A stretch of DNA of 7,373 nucleotides from Bacteroidia bacterium (GTDB lineage Bacteria > Bacteroidota > Bacteroidia > Bacteroidales > Azobacteroidaceae). The position numbers and the translations under genes are program-made. The DNA lies in assembly GCA_025996895.1 (NCBI GenBank), contig BNTW01000112.1:1-7373 (forward strand), given 5' to 3'. Under the pieces are notes generated by a model that had not been told where the DNA came from, made no database searches, and saw only the letters and a list, made by a program, of their open reading frames with translations. This document shows positions 1 through 7,141 of this stretch, piece after piece. Position 1 is the first letter of the stretch, and every line of letters starts with the position of its first letter.

Positions 1-473
1 AAACGCCGCAAATTATTCCGTTGGAAATCAAGACGCAGGTTTCAGGCAATCGATTGACATTGACTTTTGCAGGGTTAGAGAATTTCTCGTCGAAAGTGGA
101 ATTGAAAGACACGAAAGCCGGCATAACCATGGAGTTGAATGCTTCCGACAACGAATATTCGTTTATCAACCGCGAAGGCGACCAGAAAAACCGCTTCTTT
201 TTAGTGCTCAGCGATTTCACCGGTATCGACCGGCCGTCGCCTAATTTGATTTCGGTGTTTGCTAATGATAAACGGATTCATGTCAATGCTTCGGCGTTAG
301 ATCCTGTCCGGTCGGTGAAAATCTACAATTCGGTAGGTCAATTGGTCGAAACCAATGAAAAGCTATCGGCGATCTCGTTTGAAAGTCGATACCTAACTGG
401 AAAAGGCATTTATATTGTCCAAGTGAAAACACAACATAATGCGACTGTTACGAAAAAAGTAATTATCTATTAA
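1..473 (+). CDS. C-terminal part of a T9SS cargo protein with type A sorting domain (5' end outside window)
   Basis: The frame is open from base 3 to the left edge, so this is the last 156 residues of a longer secreted protein; the TTG at 21 is not a credible start. Residues about 1-80 (IPLEIKTQ, LTLTFAGLENF, EYSFINREGDQKNRFFLVL) look like the beta-rich module that commonly precedes the sorting domain in Bacteroidetes cargo. The last ~70 residues (VKIYNSVGQLVE, GIYIVQVKTQ, VTKKVIIY) match the pattern of the type A T9SS C-terminal domain: a VYNxxGQ-like strand, then G-IYIV-V, ending in KKVII. In this family the domain directs passage through the outer membrane and is usually removed on export. 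The next gene starts 9 bases downstream on the same strand, so the two are probably cotranscribed. The cargo's own function cannot be told from this piece. Confidence 0.88.
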   Translation, partial: TPQIIPLEIKTQVSGNRLTLTFAGLENFSSKVELKDTKAGITMELNASDNEYSFINREGDQKNRFFLVLSDFTGIDRPSPNLISVFANDKRIHVNASALDPVRSVKIYNSVGQLVETNEKLSAISFESRYLTGKGIYIVQVKTQHNATVTKKVIIY

Positions 474-482
474 AGTAAGATT

Positions 483-866
483 ATGAAAAGAAAAATCAGC
501 TGTATATTCCTGTCACTGATAACTATCGGTGTTTTCGCGCCGAAGATGTATGCGCAAGATACTTATCAAGATTATAATACTCCCCGTTTGGACGAGAGTT
601 TTGGGGAGATAGATAATATCAGCAACTATGGTCAGTTGAATGCATCTTCCCCGCTCACGCTTTATGATATGTTTACCTCGCAAGAGGATCGTCTGGGGCC
701 TCCCTTTAATGAAACAAATGATTGGGACAACGCTTACGCTCTCGGAGAAGTAGCCCCCATAAAAGATAACTTGTCTTTTATGGGGCTATGTGTTGTGATT
801 TATGCTTTATTCTTGCTCTTGAATCGGGTCGCCAAAATAAACCGGTTACCTAATGAAACGGCTTGA
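483..866 (+). CDS. Small exported protein with C-terminal membrane helix, possible degenerate PID-CTERM-like sorting tail
   Basis: This 127-residue protein starts with a clear signal peptide: basic MKRK, a hydrophobic stretch at 5-19, and likely cleavage after YA at 24, leaving Gln25 first. The middle (26-88) is acidic, polar and low in predicted structure. Residues 90-115 read VAPIKDNL followed by a hydrophobic helix (about 97-113) and then Asn-Arg. This is like the short tails of Bacteroidetes small proteins annotated as PID-CTERM (Pro-Ile-Asp-Gly-Gly, helix, basic end), but Lys-Asp-Asn replaces Asp-Gly-Gly, so the assignment is inference. Such genes often sit next to T9SS cargo genes, as here. 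The last ~12 residues (AKINRLPNETA) are read on the opposite strand of the large - strand gene and may not be native. No function is known to me. Confidence 0.68.
   Translation: MKRKISCIFLSLITIGVFAPKMYAQDTYQDYNTPRLDESFGEIDNISNYGQLNASSPLTLYDMFTSQEDRLGPPFNETNDWDNAYALGEVAPIKDNLSFMGLCVVIYALFLLLNRVAKINRLPNETA
751..788. repeat. Strong inverted repeat, 15-bp stem with one bulged C
   Basis: Left arm 751-766 (tagcccccataaaaga) pairs with right arm 774-788 (tcttttatggggcta). The stem is 15 bp with a single unpaired C on the left and a 7-base spacer (767-773). It lies inside the small + strand gene, in the codons for the API-KDNLSF-MGL tail, and begins 11 bases beyond the stop of the large - strand gene (800-802). 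On the - strand it could therefore act as a transcription end, but no T-run follows in either direction. It could also be a recombination or strand-switch site, or a by-product of coding constraint. Confidence 0.7.
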
Positions 867-3800
867 GGAACATTTTTATAAAATGTTTGTGTAACAATAT
901 TAGTGATTGTTGTTGTTCTTCGTAGCACGGTATCCGTTTTAGCTATCGGACTGTTTGGTAATCCTTCCGGATAATAAGTAAAAATACTTTTTCCTGCCCC
1001 CGTAGTAGTGCCTTCATATTTATGCAACGGATTAATGCTGTCTGCATAGGCATTGTCCAGATAGTAATATGGCCAGCGGACACGTCCCAAGGCAGAATTT
1101 AAATTTTTCTGATTATTTTTATAAGGCCAGTTTTCTTTCAAATCGCCCGGATAAACTTCATATCCAAAGCCGAATCCGGCGGTGAAAGGCACTTTGTAAG
1201 TGTTTATAGAATTTGTCCATTTTTGAATCAATTCGGCTTCGCTGTCTTGCCGAACGGTATTGATGGCTATCGGATCGGCATACTTCATGTAAGCATTGGG
1301 TTTTCCGCCGAACGAGAAATCGCCTGCATACATTTCTTTCAGGGGTGCCGACATCGAATAATAACGGTTGCGGGAAGCATAATTCGGATAATAGTTATTC
1401 CCATCGTCCGTATTAATCAAATTAGCCGTATTGGTGAAAGTAGAATCTACGTTGAAAGTTCCGAAATTCATTTCTACAAAAGCCCTCACATATTCCAGAT
1501 GCTGGAGTTGAGCGACTTCGCCACCGAACTGGAAAGTAATATCGTTACATTTGGGCGTAGCCTCAAAACCATCATCTTTGGGAAGACTGTCGGTTCCAAC
1601 AACATAAGCACCTTTTAATGTCGGATAATAGGAAGCGTCGCCGGGAATAACCACATTGGTACAAGCCATCGGCACACCACCCTGGGCATAGCGGTTGTTC
1701 AGACTGTCGGTGATATACCAATTCGCATCGTTGTTCCAATTAACACTGTCTCTGGGTACAGTCAAATTCTTGCCCGGTGCCCACACGCTGAAATCAGAAA
1801 TAAAACGAATATCAAAGGTTTGAAGTCGTCCGCAACCGACCCCATTATCTACTAATACCGCACAGGTTATTTTATTCTTTCCTTTTCGGAAATCACTCAT
1901 ATTTGGCCGTATTCGTTGAGGATTAAACGCAATGGTATCCTTACCACTTGCATCCAGTATCCAAAAAGCTAAAGTATCCGCATTAGCTATTCCATCTTGA
2001 AAAACGGTACAAGTGATTGCCGTACTTGCCGGATATTTTATAGGAATCCGGACAGAGTCGGCACTGTAACAAAGACGATATACATAGCCGGCATTCAAAG
2101 AATCCCGGCCAAAACCGATTTCATCGCCGCCGCCTACTTCCATTGTATAGCTGATGGAATCACTGCAATGGGCTATTTTGGCAATGTAAGTAGTTTTTCG
2201 GGTAGGATATACCGTAATAGTGTCTCCTGTTAGTTGATTTCCATTTGCATCAAGCAACTGTGCTTCCGTGCCCCCATCCGGACGATAATACCAAGTCAAC
2301 TTACTCGCAATATCTGCCGTAAGGTTGGCTATTTTGAGACCTGCTTGCGTTCCTGCACAAATATCACCTGCAGGAGGATTCACAACCAAATCCGGCTTTT
2401 GACTGGGAGAAAATACATAATAGGAAAATGTTGAACACTCATCGCCGCCGCCGGCATATATTTCCAGTTTGTAAGTACCCACTTCATTTCCTGCAACTTC
2501 AATGGAAATGGTATCATTTGGATATTTAGCCTTACCAATAGTCAGGGAGTCACCAATAGTACTTGCCGTAATAGTTGTAGGATCGGAGGTATTATAGAAT
2601 GTCCATTTATACGGAATACTATCTCCAATTTGATAGGGCGTAGATTGCTTAATTACTAATGTGTCCCAAACGGCTTGTATTTTATATTCATCACTTGCAG
2701 AAGTTAAACATTGGGCTACGTTAGTTACCGAAAAATCGAAAGCACCATTTGTACGCTGTATTTGTATATCGTCCATCATAAAGTCATTGCCGTCGCCGCT
2801 TCCATTTACACTGAGATAGAATACGGTTATTTCATTAACTGAGGCAGGAACAGGAAATATCGGTGTAAGATATTGTTCCCAAACTCCGGTCATGGGTATT
2901 TCACCGGTATAATAATCAAGAAGCGGACTGCCTGAAGTCGGGAGAGTGGGTTGATTACCGGACCAAATTTGTACATGTACATTTGGTTTTATCCGGTATT
3001 TGACATTCCATGAATTATTATCGCGCGTTCCGTCGCAAATATTAAACAGCCACATGGAAAATTGCAGATTCATTTGGGGACAGACCTCAAATGTTTCTTT
3101 GTAAAAGATACCACCAGCTTCTTTTGCATTTACAATATACATAAAACCGGTGCCATTTCCGGAAGTGTGGTCATATTTTTTCGCCGGTACCCACGCACCA
3201 CCGGCAGGAACATACCAATCTCCCGGACGTACATTGACACTGCCTCCGATAATTCCCACAATATCCTGTGCTATGGTATATTCTCCGTCGTTAGGCAGGT
3301 AATTACCTGCCGGATTATAACTTGTTTCACTTGGATTTTTCAGCGTCCCCCATTGCGCCCCGGCGATACTATCGCCGTAATTCTGCGAAGCAATCGTAAA
3401 TGCATTATTCATAAAAGGAGAAGAAGTGAATGCCGGATCAGGCAGGTTGGTCATAGGCGAAAGATAGGGTTTGATTTTCACTCGAATCTTATAAGCATTA
3501 TTTTTAAATGTAGTGGTATCCACATAAGGGCTATGCGGGGCATTAGCTACAATGTCGGCATTAATCGCATAGTAATAAAGTGTATAATACATTTTATAGG
3601 CTCCATACGTAGTACCATCCGGTCCATCTCCAAGCCAATAATCAAGATTAGACAGATCAAACGCACCAATATGTGTAGTATTGATCCAAGGTTTAAATCC
3701 GGATTGATAGATATTGTTCAACCATGGATTCGGATTATTAACCGTATAGGTATAGGGACTTACTCCATATTGATCGTCCATATACCAGGCATAATTACCG

Positions 3801-4522
3801 GCAGGAAGTTTTAGACTATCAGTAATTAATATATCTTCCAGATTTTTCTTTATATTATCATATTGTTTCACCACAACATCAATCGTACGATTGGCAGGAA
3901 TGTTAGGAGAGGTAAGACTCATTCGATTTTTATATCCCCATATATCTATATAATTGAGAACAGCATCGCCATAGTTTGCGTAGGTATCTCCCGGATTTTT
4001 AAATCCGACATATAATGAAGGTCGGATAATACTGCCGTCCAGCAATGAATTCCAATAACTTTGCGAATTCATTAATACAGGATATTGTCCGTCAGCGATA
4101 GTCAAACTATATCTGACTAAGCTATCACCATTTGATCTTGCGCTCGCTGTTCGCGACCATTGCGTCATAGCCGGCACATTTGCAGGAGTTCCCTGCTGCC
4201 ACCAATTATTTACAGCACCTGTTCCTGTTTGTGTATCCTGCATATAGAGGAATAAGGTTTTTCCTAAGTAAGGATCTATCTTTGATGGAGATGATAGAAC
4301 AAACACATTTACGATAAATGCATGCCCGAAATCTAATCGTGTTGGATTACCTGCACTACCGGCTGCACCTGAATTGACAGAATCTACCACTACTAAAAGA
4401 CTTGTTGTTCCCAAAACAGTTTGGTCTTGCGAGATAGTCATATAGGGAGGTGTTTGGGCAAGTGCACTACCTCCCAAGGTCATTATTACGGATAATAAGA
4501 TCAATTTTCGCATCGTTTTCAT
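800..4522 (-). CDS. Large secreted modular surface protein, T9SS-cargo type, apparently lacking its C-terminal end
   Basis: This 1240-residue protein starts with a signal peptide (MKTMRK, hydrophobic core 7-16, likely cleavage after ALA at 22, leaving Gln23). Residues about 448-593 form a jelly-roll/CBM-like module: GFMYIVNAK, FEVCPQMNLQFSMWLFN, and the closing GNDFMMDDIQIQ. Around 594-800 there are Ig/PKD-like modules, including PAGDICAGTQAGLKI near 720 and TTYIAKIAHCSDSISYT. From about 925 comes the conserved pre-sorting region of Bacteroidetes cargo: SVNWNNDANWY, then CTNVVIPGDASYYPTL, then NRYYSMSAPLKEMYAGDF (about 1053-1070). No enzyme active site was recognised; adhesion or matrix binding is only a guess. 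Homologues as I recall them continue past GNRFI (1225-1229) for a few hundred residues and end in a T9SS domain. Here 11 odd residues and a stop follow, so the 3' end is probably a rearrangement or chimera product. A promoter lies just upstream. Confidence 0.85.
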   Translation of the reverse strand: MKTMRKLILLSVIMTLGGSALAQTPPYMTISQDQTVLGTTSLLVVVDSVNSGAAGSAGNPTRLDFGHAFIVNVFVLSSPSKIDPYLGKTLFLYMQDTQTGTGAVNNWWQQGTPANVPAMTQWSRTASARSNGDSLVRYSLTIADGQYPVLMNSQSYWNSLLDGSIIRPSLYVGFKNPGDTYANYGDAVLNYIDIWGYKNRMSLTSPNIPANRTIDVVVKQYDNIKKNLEDILITDSLKLPAGNYAWYMDDQYGVSPYTYTVNNPNPWLNNIYQSGFKPWINTTHIGAFDLSNLDYWLGDGPDGTTYGAYKMYYTLYYYAINADIVANAPHSPYVDTTTFKNNAYKIRVKIKPYLSPMTNLPDPAFTSSPFMNNAFTIASQNYGDSIAGAQWGTLKNPSETSYNPAGNYLPNDGEYTIAQDIVGIIGGSVNVRPGDWYVPAGGAWVPAKKYDHTSGNGTGFMYIVNAKEAGGIFYKETFEVCPQMNLQFSMWLFNICDGTRDNNSWNVKYRIKPNVHVQIWSGNQPTLPTSGSPLLDYYTGEIPMTGVWEQYLTPIFPVPASVNEITVFYLSVNGSGDGNDFMMDDIQIQRTNGAFDFSVTNVAQCLTSASDEYKIQAVWDTLVIKQSTPYQIGDSIPYKWTFYNTSDPTTITASTIGDSLTIGKAKYPNDTISIEVAGNEVGTYKLEIYAGGGDECSTFSYYVFSPSQKPDLVVNPPAGDICAGTQAGLKIANLTADIASKLTWYYRPDGGTEAQLLDANGNQLTGDTITVYPTRKTTYIAKIAHCSDSISYTMEVGGGDEIGFGRDSLNAGYVYRLCYSADSVRIPIKYPASTAITCTVFQDGIANADTLAFWILDASGKDTIAFNPQRIRPNMSDFRKGKNKITCAVLVDNGVGCGRLQTFDIRFISDFSVWAPGKNLTVPRDSVNWNNDANWYITDSLNNRYAQGGVPMACTNVVIPGDASYYPTLKGAYVVGTDSLPKDDGFEATPKCNDITFQFGGEVAQLQHLEYVRAFVEMNFGTFNVDSTFTNTANLINTDDGNNYYPNYASRNRYYSMSAPLKEMYAGDFSFGGKPNAYMKYADPIAINTVRQDSEAELIQKWTNSINTYKVPFTAGFGFGYEVYPGDLKENWPYKNNQKNLNSALGRVRWPYYYLDNAYADSINPLHKYEGTTTGAGKSIFTYYPEGLPNSPIAKTDTVLRRTTTITNIVTQTFYKNVPQAVSLGNRFILATRFKSKNKA
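869..887. repeat. Perfect 8-bp AT-rich hairpin after the + strand stop
   Basis: The sequence aacatttt-tat-aaaatgtt is a perfect 8-bp inverted repeat with a 3-base loop, starting 3 bases past the stop of the small + strand gene (864-866). It is almost free of G and C and has no following T-run, so it would be a weak terminator at best. It also lies inside the coding sequence of the large - strand gene (TFYKN region), which may explain it by chance. Confidence 0.4.
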
Positions 4523-4546
4523 ATATATATTTTATAATTGTCGCAA

Positions 4547-4578
4547 CAAATATAAATATATAACAAACAACTCGCAAA
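4547..4578 (-). promoter_or_regulatory. Bacteroidetes-type promoter for the large secreted protein
   Basis: Read on the - strand, a TTTG at 4578-4575 (-33 box) is followed after exactly 20 bases by TATATTTG at 4554-4547, which fits the Bacteroidetes primary sigma -7 element TAnnTTTG. The transcript would start near 4540, giving a leader of about 17 A/T-rich bases without a Shine-Dalgarno sequence before the ATG at 4522, as is usual in this phylum. The upstream side is rich in A and T runs (4576-4621), which could act like an UP element. Confidence 0.72.
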
Positions 4579-4664
4579 AAAGTTCGCCGTTTTTCGATTT
4601 TTTTTTTGCTATTTTTATTTTATCACTAAATATACTTATTTTTGCAGCTGAATTTTAACCAAAA

Positions 4665-5438
4665 TCAATCCGGCATAAATAATTTTCGAGCGTTTTCTGT
4701 CGTTTGTTCGGCAATCGTTTCTATCGGAACTCCATAAATTTCCGCCAATTTTTGGGCGGTGTAAATCAAATGAGCAGGCTCGTTGCGTTTTCCGCGAAAA
4801 GGAACAGGAGTGAGGTAAGGCGCGTCGGTTTCCAATACAATGCGCGTGAGAGGTGCGTGTGCAAGATATTCCCGAAATTCGGCTTTTTTGTAAGTTACCA
4901 CGCCATTGATTCCCAACAGGAAATGCGGACATTGCAAGCAAGCCTCCAATTCTTCGCGCGTCCCGCCGAAACTGTGGAAAATGCCCCGCAATTTATCCAC
5001 CCCGATTTTATGCAGGCTTTCCAACACCTGCGGAAAGGCTTCGCGCGTATGAATATCGACCGGCAAATTTTTCTCGATACTCCATTGCAGTTGCGTTTCA
5101 AAAGCAGCGATTTGCTCTTTCAGAAAGGTTTTGTCCCAATACAGGTCGATACCGATTTCGCCGACGGCAACGTATTTTTGATGATCAAATTCCTTATAGA
5201 TGATTTCCAACTCTTTGAGGTAGTGGGCATTCACACTTGTCGGGTGCAAACCCATCATCGGAAAACAGATGCCGGGATAATGGCCGGCCAAATTGTTCAG
5301 CCGGTCAATAGAACTTGTGTCTATATTCGGCATAAAAAATTGCCGAACGCCGTGGTCGATAGCGTTTTTGATAATCGCTTCGCGGTCGGTGTCAAACTCT
5401 TCGGAAAAGATATGCGTATGAGTATCAACCAAATACAT
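4665..5438 (-). CDS. tatD: TatD-family metal-dependent hydrolase (deoxyribonuclease-type)
   Basis: At 257 residues it has the normal length for the TatD/YcfH branch of the amidohydrolase superfamily, a TIM barrel with two metal ions, expected in the cytoplasm. All metal ligands are visible: HxH in DTHTH (His7, His9), Glu94 in AVGEIGIDLYWD, His130 in DIHTRE, His155 in FHSFGG, and Asp205 in ETDAPYLTP. The family signature near the end, LETDAPYLTPVPFRGKRNEP, is intact. Family members are Mg-dependent 3'-5' DNA exonucleases linked to repair, but many are annotated only as putative hydrolases, so the substrate is uncertain and the symbol denotes the family. The start lies 14 bases inside the preceding gene, and GAGGAG 9 bases upstream of the ATG supports it. 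It is the last gene of the operon before the promoter of the large secreted protein. Confidence 0.95.
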   Translation of the reverse strand: MYLVDTHTHIFSEEFDTDREAIIKNAIDHGVRQFFMPNIDTSSIDRLNNLAGHYPGICFPMMGLHPTSVNAHYLKELEIIYKEFDHQKYVAVGEIGIDLYWDKTFLKEQIAAFETQLQWSIEKNLPVDIHTREAFPQVLESLHKIGVDKLRGIFHSFGGTREELEACLQCPHFLLGINGVVTYKKAEFREYLAHAPLTRIVLETDAPYLTPVPFRGKRNEPAHLIYTAQKLAEIYGVPIETIAEQTTENARKLFMPD

Positions 5439-6132
5439 CTAACTGTTCTCCTCTGCCGTGATGGAAATGCAGGCGGTATTCGCGAAATTTGCGGTCGCGC
5501 TCTTCCGGTGCTAATCCCCAATATTTGAATTCGACTTTCGTCCAAGCGTCCCAAATCAGCCGGTCGGCTTTGTCGCGCATGTCGGCCAATCCTTCCTGCG
5601 CGCGAATGGTGTTTTTGCGGTAAATAGATAAGCTATGCAACGAATCTTTAAACAGGTCGTAATGCACTTTCACTTTGGAAATAGCCGGATTGTAGATGGC
5701 CGTTCCGCCGTGGCAGGTGCGTTCCATATCGCCTTGTATCAATCGTTCGCCCCACTCCACAATGGCCTCTTCGGTCGACAGATCGGGTACGGTAAATTCG
5801 TTGCTGTTTTCCAAACCGTAGAATGCCAGACTGTCAACTTTGACCTCGCCGCGGATAATCGCCAAGTTCAGCACCTGGATAAAATGCGAAATATACAACT
5901 GCACGGTCTTAAACAACTCCACGTAGGATTTGTCTGCCCGGATTTCGTCGTCCATCGATTGCTTGAAATTCAGGCAAGTACCCTCGAATGTCAGCAGAAA
6001 ATTGCGATAGGCATGAATTTCGGGAATGGTGAGCAGATTGTCCTCGTTTTCGTTCAATTCTTCCTGTTCGATAATCGCCTTCAACGTGCTGATACGTTCC
6101 TCGTCGCTATCCGGTAGTCTTTTTGCAGGCAT
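5425..6132 (-). CDS. Conserved protein of unknown function, soluble and probably mostly helical
   Basis: The product has 235 residues with no signal peptide and no membrane helix, so it is expected in the cytoplasm. It is rich in Glu, Lys and Arg and its sequence suggests long helices: 8-26, 38-98 (containing LFKTVQLYISHFIQVLNLAI, about 73-92) and 163-200. A central segment with VPDLSTEEAIVEWGERLIQG (115-134) and GGTAIYNPAISKVKVHYDLF (142-161) is the most distinctive part. The end (201-235) carries WGL, an Arg-rich stretch and His-His. I recall similar uncharacterised proteins in Bacteroidales, beginning MPAKR, but know no function. It starts 12 bases after the polyprenyl synthase gene and its last 14 bases overlap the TatD gene, so all three are probably cotranscribed. 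No Shine-Dalgarno sequence precedes the ATG. Confidence 0.88.
   Translation of the reverse strand: MPAKRLPDSDEERISTLKAIIEQEELNENEDNLLTIPEIHAYRNFLLTFEGTCLNFKQSMDDEIRADKSYVELFKTVQLYISHFIQVLNLAIIRGEVKVDSLAFYGLENSNEFTVPDLSTEEAIVEWGERLIQGDMERTCHGGTAIYNPAISKVKVHYDLFKDSLHSLSIYRKNTIRAQEGLADMRDKADRLIWDAWTKVEFKYWGLAPEERDRKFREYRLHFHHGRGEQLDVFG
5448..5453 (-). promoter_or_regulatory. Shine-Dalgarno site of the TatD gene
   Basis: On the - strand GAGGAG sits 9 bases before the ATG at 5438-5436, inside the end of the preceding gene. It supports this start and suggests translational coupling with the upstream gene. It stands out because the other starts in the window have no recognisable Shine-Dalgarno sequence. 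Confidence 0.55.
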
Positions 6133-6144
6133 AACTTTTTGTTT

Positions 6145-7116
6145 TTACGATTTTCTATTCATTAATTCTTCCGCCAACTGCAACAGGACGGTTTTCTTTT
6201 CGGCCGGAACGCTGACGGCATCCAACACGGCTAACGCTTTCCGGTAATACCTGTCCATCGCTTCTTGCGCTTTCTCTTTCAGTCCCAAGCGGTTATAAAT
6301 TTGAGTAATGGCCTCGATCTTTTCTTCTTTTTGGTCCGAAACATTCAGCCATCGCAACAATTCTTCTTTTTCTTTCGTTTGGGAAGTGTTTAAGGCATTA
6401 ACAAGCAGCCACGTTTTTTTGTTACAAGAAATATCCCCGCCTATCGTTTTTCCGAACAATTTCGGGTCGCCATAAACGTCTAACCAATCGTCTTGTATCT
6501 GGAAAGCAATACCCAACTGAACGCCGAAATCATATAAATACTGCTGGTCTAACACGGAAGCTCCGCCCAGCAACGCCCCGCTTCGCAGGCACGCGCCCAA
6601 CAGCACCGCCGTCTTGAACGTAATCATGTGCAGGTATTCGTGTTCCGAAACGTCCAACCGGTTTTCAAATGACATATCGTATTCCTGTCCTTCGCAAATC
6701 CCGGTGGCTGTGGCGGAAAACAAATCAAGCAATGCCTTCAAGTGTTTTTCCGGAGCGCGCGCCAAAAACGTATAAGCCGTTATCAGCATTTCATCTCCTG
6801 ACAGAATGGCAGTATTTTCGTCCCATTTTTTATGGACCGTCGGCCGGCCGCGTCGCGTATCCGCTTTGTCCATCACATCGTCGTGCATCAACGTAAAATT
6901 ATGAAAAATTTCCCACGCCAAAGCGGTGTTTATGGCTTCGCCGACCTCGTCTTTGAATAAATTACACCCCAGCAACGTCAGTGCCGGCCGGATTTTTTTG
7001 CCGTTGGAAGTCAATAAATAAGCCATCGGCGCGTACAATTTTTGCGGCTCGGCGGGATATTTGATTTCCGCTATGTGCTGATTGATAAGCGTTAATGCAT
7101 CTTGAAAGGTAATCAT
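6145..7116 (-). CDS. Polyprenyl diphosphate synthase, short-chain (farnesyl/geranylgeranyl) type
   Basis: This enzyme of 323 residues, the usual family length, condenses isopentenyl diphosphate with allylic diphosphates to make isoprenoid chains for quinones, undecaprenyl carrier or other prenyl products in the cytoplasm. Both Asp-rich motifs are complete: DDVMD (79-83, first motif, followed by RRGRPT) and DDWLD (209-213, second motif). Diphosphate-binding residues are also present: GKKIRP (39-44), Arg88/Arg89 and FKTA (167-170). Phe74 lies five residues before the first motif, a position where an aromatic residue limits chain length, so C15-C20 is more likely than a long chain; this is inference. 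The ATG at 7116 gives the typical N-terminus. A longer reading to 7341 exists only because it crosses the tonB-like gene in another frame. A promoter lies 26 bases upstream, and the gene leads a likely three-gene operon. Confidence 0.95.
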   Translation of the reverse strand: MITFQDALTLINQHIAEIKYPAEPQKLYAPMAYLLTSNGKKIRPALTLLGCNLFKDEVGEAINTALAWEIFHNFTLMHDDVMDKADTRRGRPTVHKKWDENTAILSGDEMLITAYTFLARAPEKHLKALLDLFSATATGICEGQEYDMSFENRLDVSEHEYLHMITFKTAVLLGACLRSGALLGGASVLDQQYLYDFGVQLGIAFQIQDDWLDVYGDPKLFGKTIGGDISCNKKTWLLVNALNTSQTKEKEELLRWLNVSDQKEEKIEAITQIYNRLGLKEKAQEAMDRYYRKALAVLDAVSVPAEKKTVLLQLAEELMNRKS

Positions 7117-7141
7117 GTTCAAATCGTTTAATACGGAAGCG

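Noticed and set aside
21..23. TTG as start of the left-edge gene
   Set aside because: The frame stays open to the window edge and the protein belongs to a long secreted family, so this is an internal Leu codon.
3062..3814. Open frame of 250 codons on the + strand within the large secreted gene
   Set aside because: The translation is Ile/Arg/Cys-rich without any domain pattern and is antisense to clear secreted-protein sequence; a shadow frame.
4574..4609. Possible terminator stem GCAAAAAA / TTTTTTGC after the TatD gene
   Set aside because: The stem is almost only A-T with a loop of about 20 bases, and it overlaps the -33 box of the next promoter; more likely simple A/T runs.
4704..5528. Long + strand open frame (274 codons) opposite the TatD gene
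   Set aside because: It is antisense to an intact TatD protein with all metal ligands and runs into the next gene. Its translation shows no family pattern.
5635..6117. Open frame of 160 codons on the + strand opposite the unknown 235-residue gene
   Set aside because: The - strand frame fits the operon by spacing and overlap. The + frame has no start signal and no recognisable product.
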